Below, in pieces: positions 63,943-64,000 of a stretch of 64,000 nt of DNA. Below the pieces are notes generated by a model, which ran no database searches, was not told the DNA's origin, and was given only the letters and a program-made list of their open reading frames with translations. Source of the DNA: Ashinkailepas kermadecensis (lineage: Eukaryota; Arthropoda; Thecostraca; Neolepadidae); assembly GCA_034440615.1 (NCBI GenBank), contig JAOTOM010004140.1, positions 77,501 through 141,500 on the forward strand, read 5' to 3'. Position 1 is the stretch's first letter. Every line of letters starts with the position of its first letter. The position numbers and the translations under genes are program-made.

Positions 63943-64000
63943 AATCACGCACATTGACCTGGTGACTAATGGAGATGCATGATACCATAGGAAGTGGTTG

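Overview
The window looks like repeat-dominated nuclear DNA from an invertebrate, most plausibly an arthropod. The reasons are a clearly intron-split gene start at the right edge, many degenerate TTAGG/CCTAA (arthropod telomere-type) motifs, several clades of non-LTR retrotransposons, a tRNA-derived SINE, and very many minisatellites. A chelicerate such as a tick is my best guess, but that is inference and nothing here proves it. No operons, bacterial genes or CRISPR arrays are seen.

Layout. 1-3500: 48-bp minisatellite. 3590-4520: degenerate GC/T-rich array. 4883-4946: tiny retro-insertion with target duplication. 5085-5200: zinc-finger relic. 5205-10982: large foldback-like element whose arms are tandem 16-bp repeats. 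11760-14345: decayed C2H2 zinc-finger locus split by a LINE (12182-13533). 15715-16075: ~80-bp repeats. 17646-18571: TTAA-flanked element sitting in another degenerate array (to 19677), followed by a second array (19740-21138). 26099-27656: decayed CR1/jockey-like LINE. 28215-28855: GCGGCTTGT minisatellite. 31040-35810: nearly complete but frameshifted RNase H-bearing LINE. 36400-41340: long-inverted-repeat elements rich in CCTAA motifs, with TTAA elements at 37691-38706 and 41625-42482. 42840-45420: 18-bp G-rich minisatellite. 45440-47564: hAT-like element with perfect 8-bp target duplication, containing a nested TTAA element. 51136-52120: inverted copy of the degenerate array. 53315-55470: third RNase H LINE. 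59028-61832: LINE with an uninterrupted 934-codon frame. 63634-63713: first coding exon of dihydrofolate reductase, with a tRNA-SINE in the intron that follows.

The only host gene I would defend is the dihydrofolate reductase exon; it is too short for a length-based gene call. Almost all long open frames in the window are either retrotransposon proteins or translations of repeats whose period is a multiple of three.

Two observations stand out. First, three RNase H LINEs, a tRNA-SINE and several 50-64 bp insertions share a 3' end made of an outer stem, an inner GAC/GTC stem and a TAA-plus-short-repeat tail. The outer stem differs between families but remains paired (GGGCGC/GCGCCC, CGACGC/GTGTCG, GGCAC/GTGCC), which suggests a structured RNA recognised by reverse transcriptase. 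Second, three TTAA-flanked (piggyBac-like) elements carry about 32 AGGTCA half-sites in ~2.8 kb, including direct repeats with 4-bp spacing, the arrangement bound by nuclear receptors.
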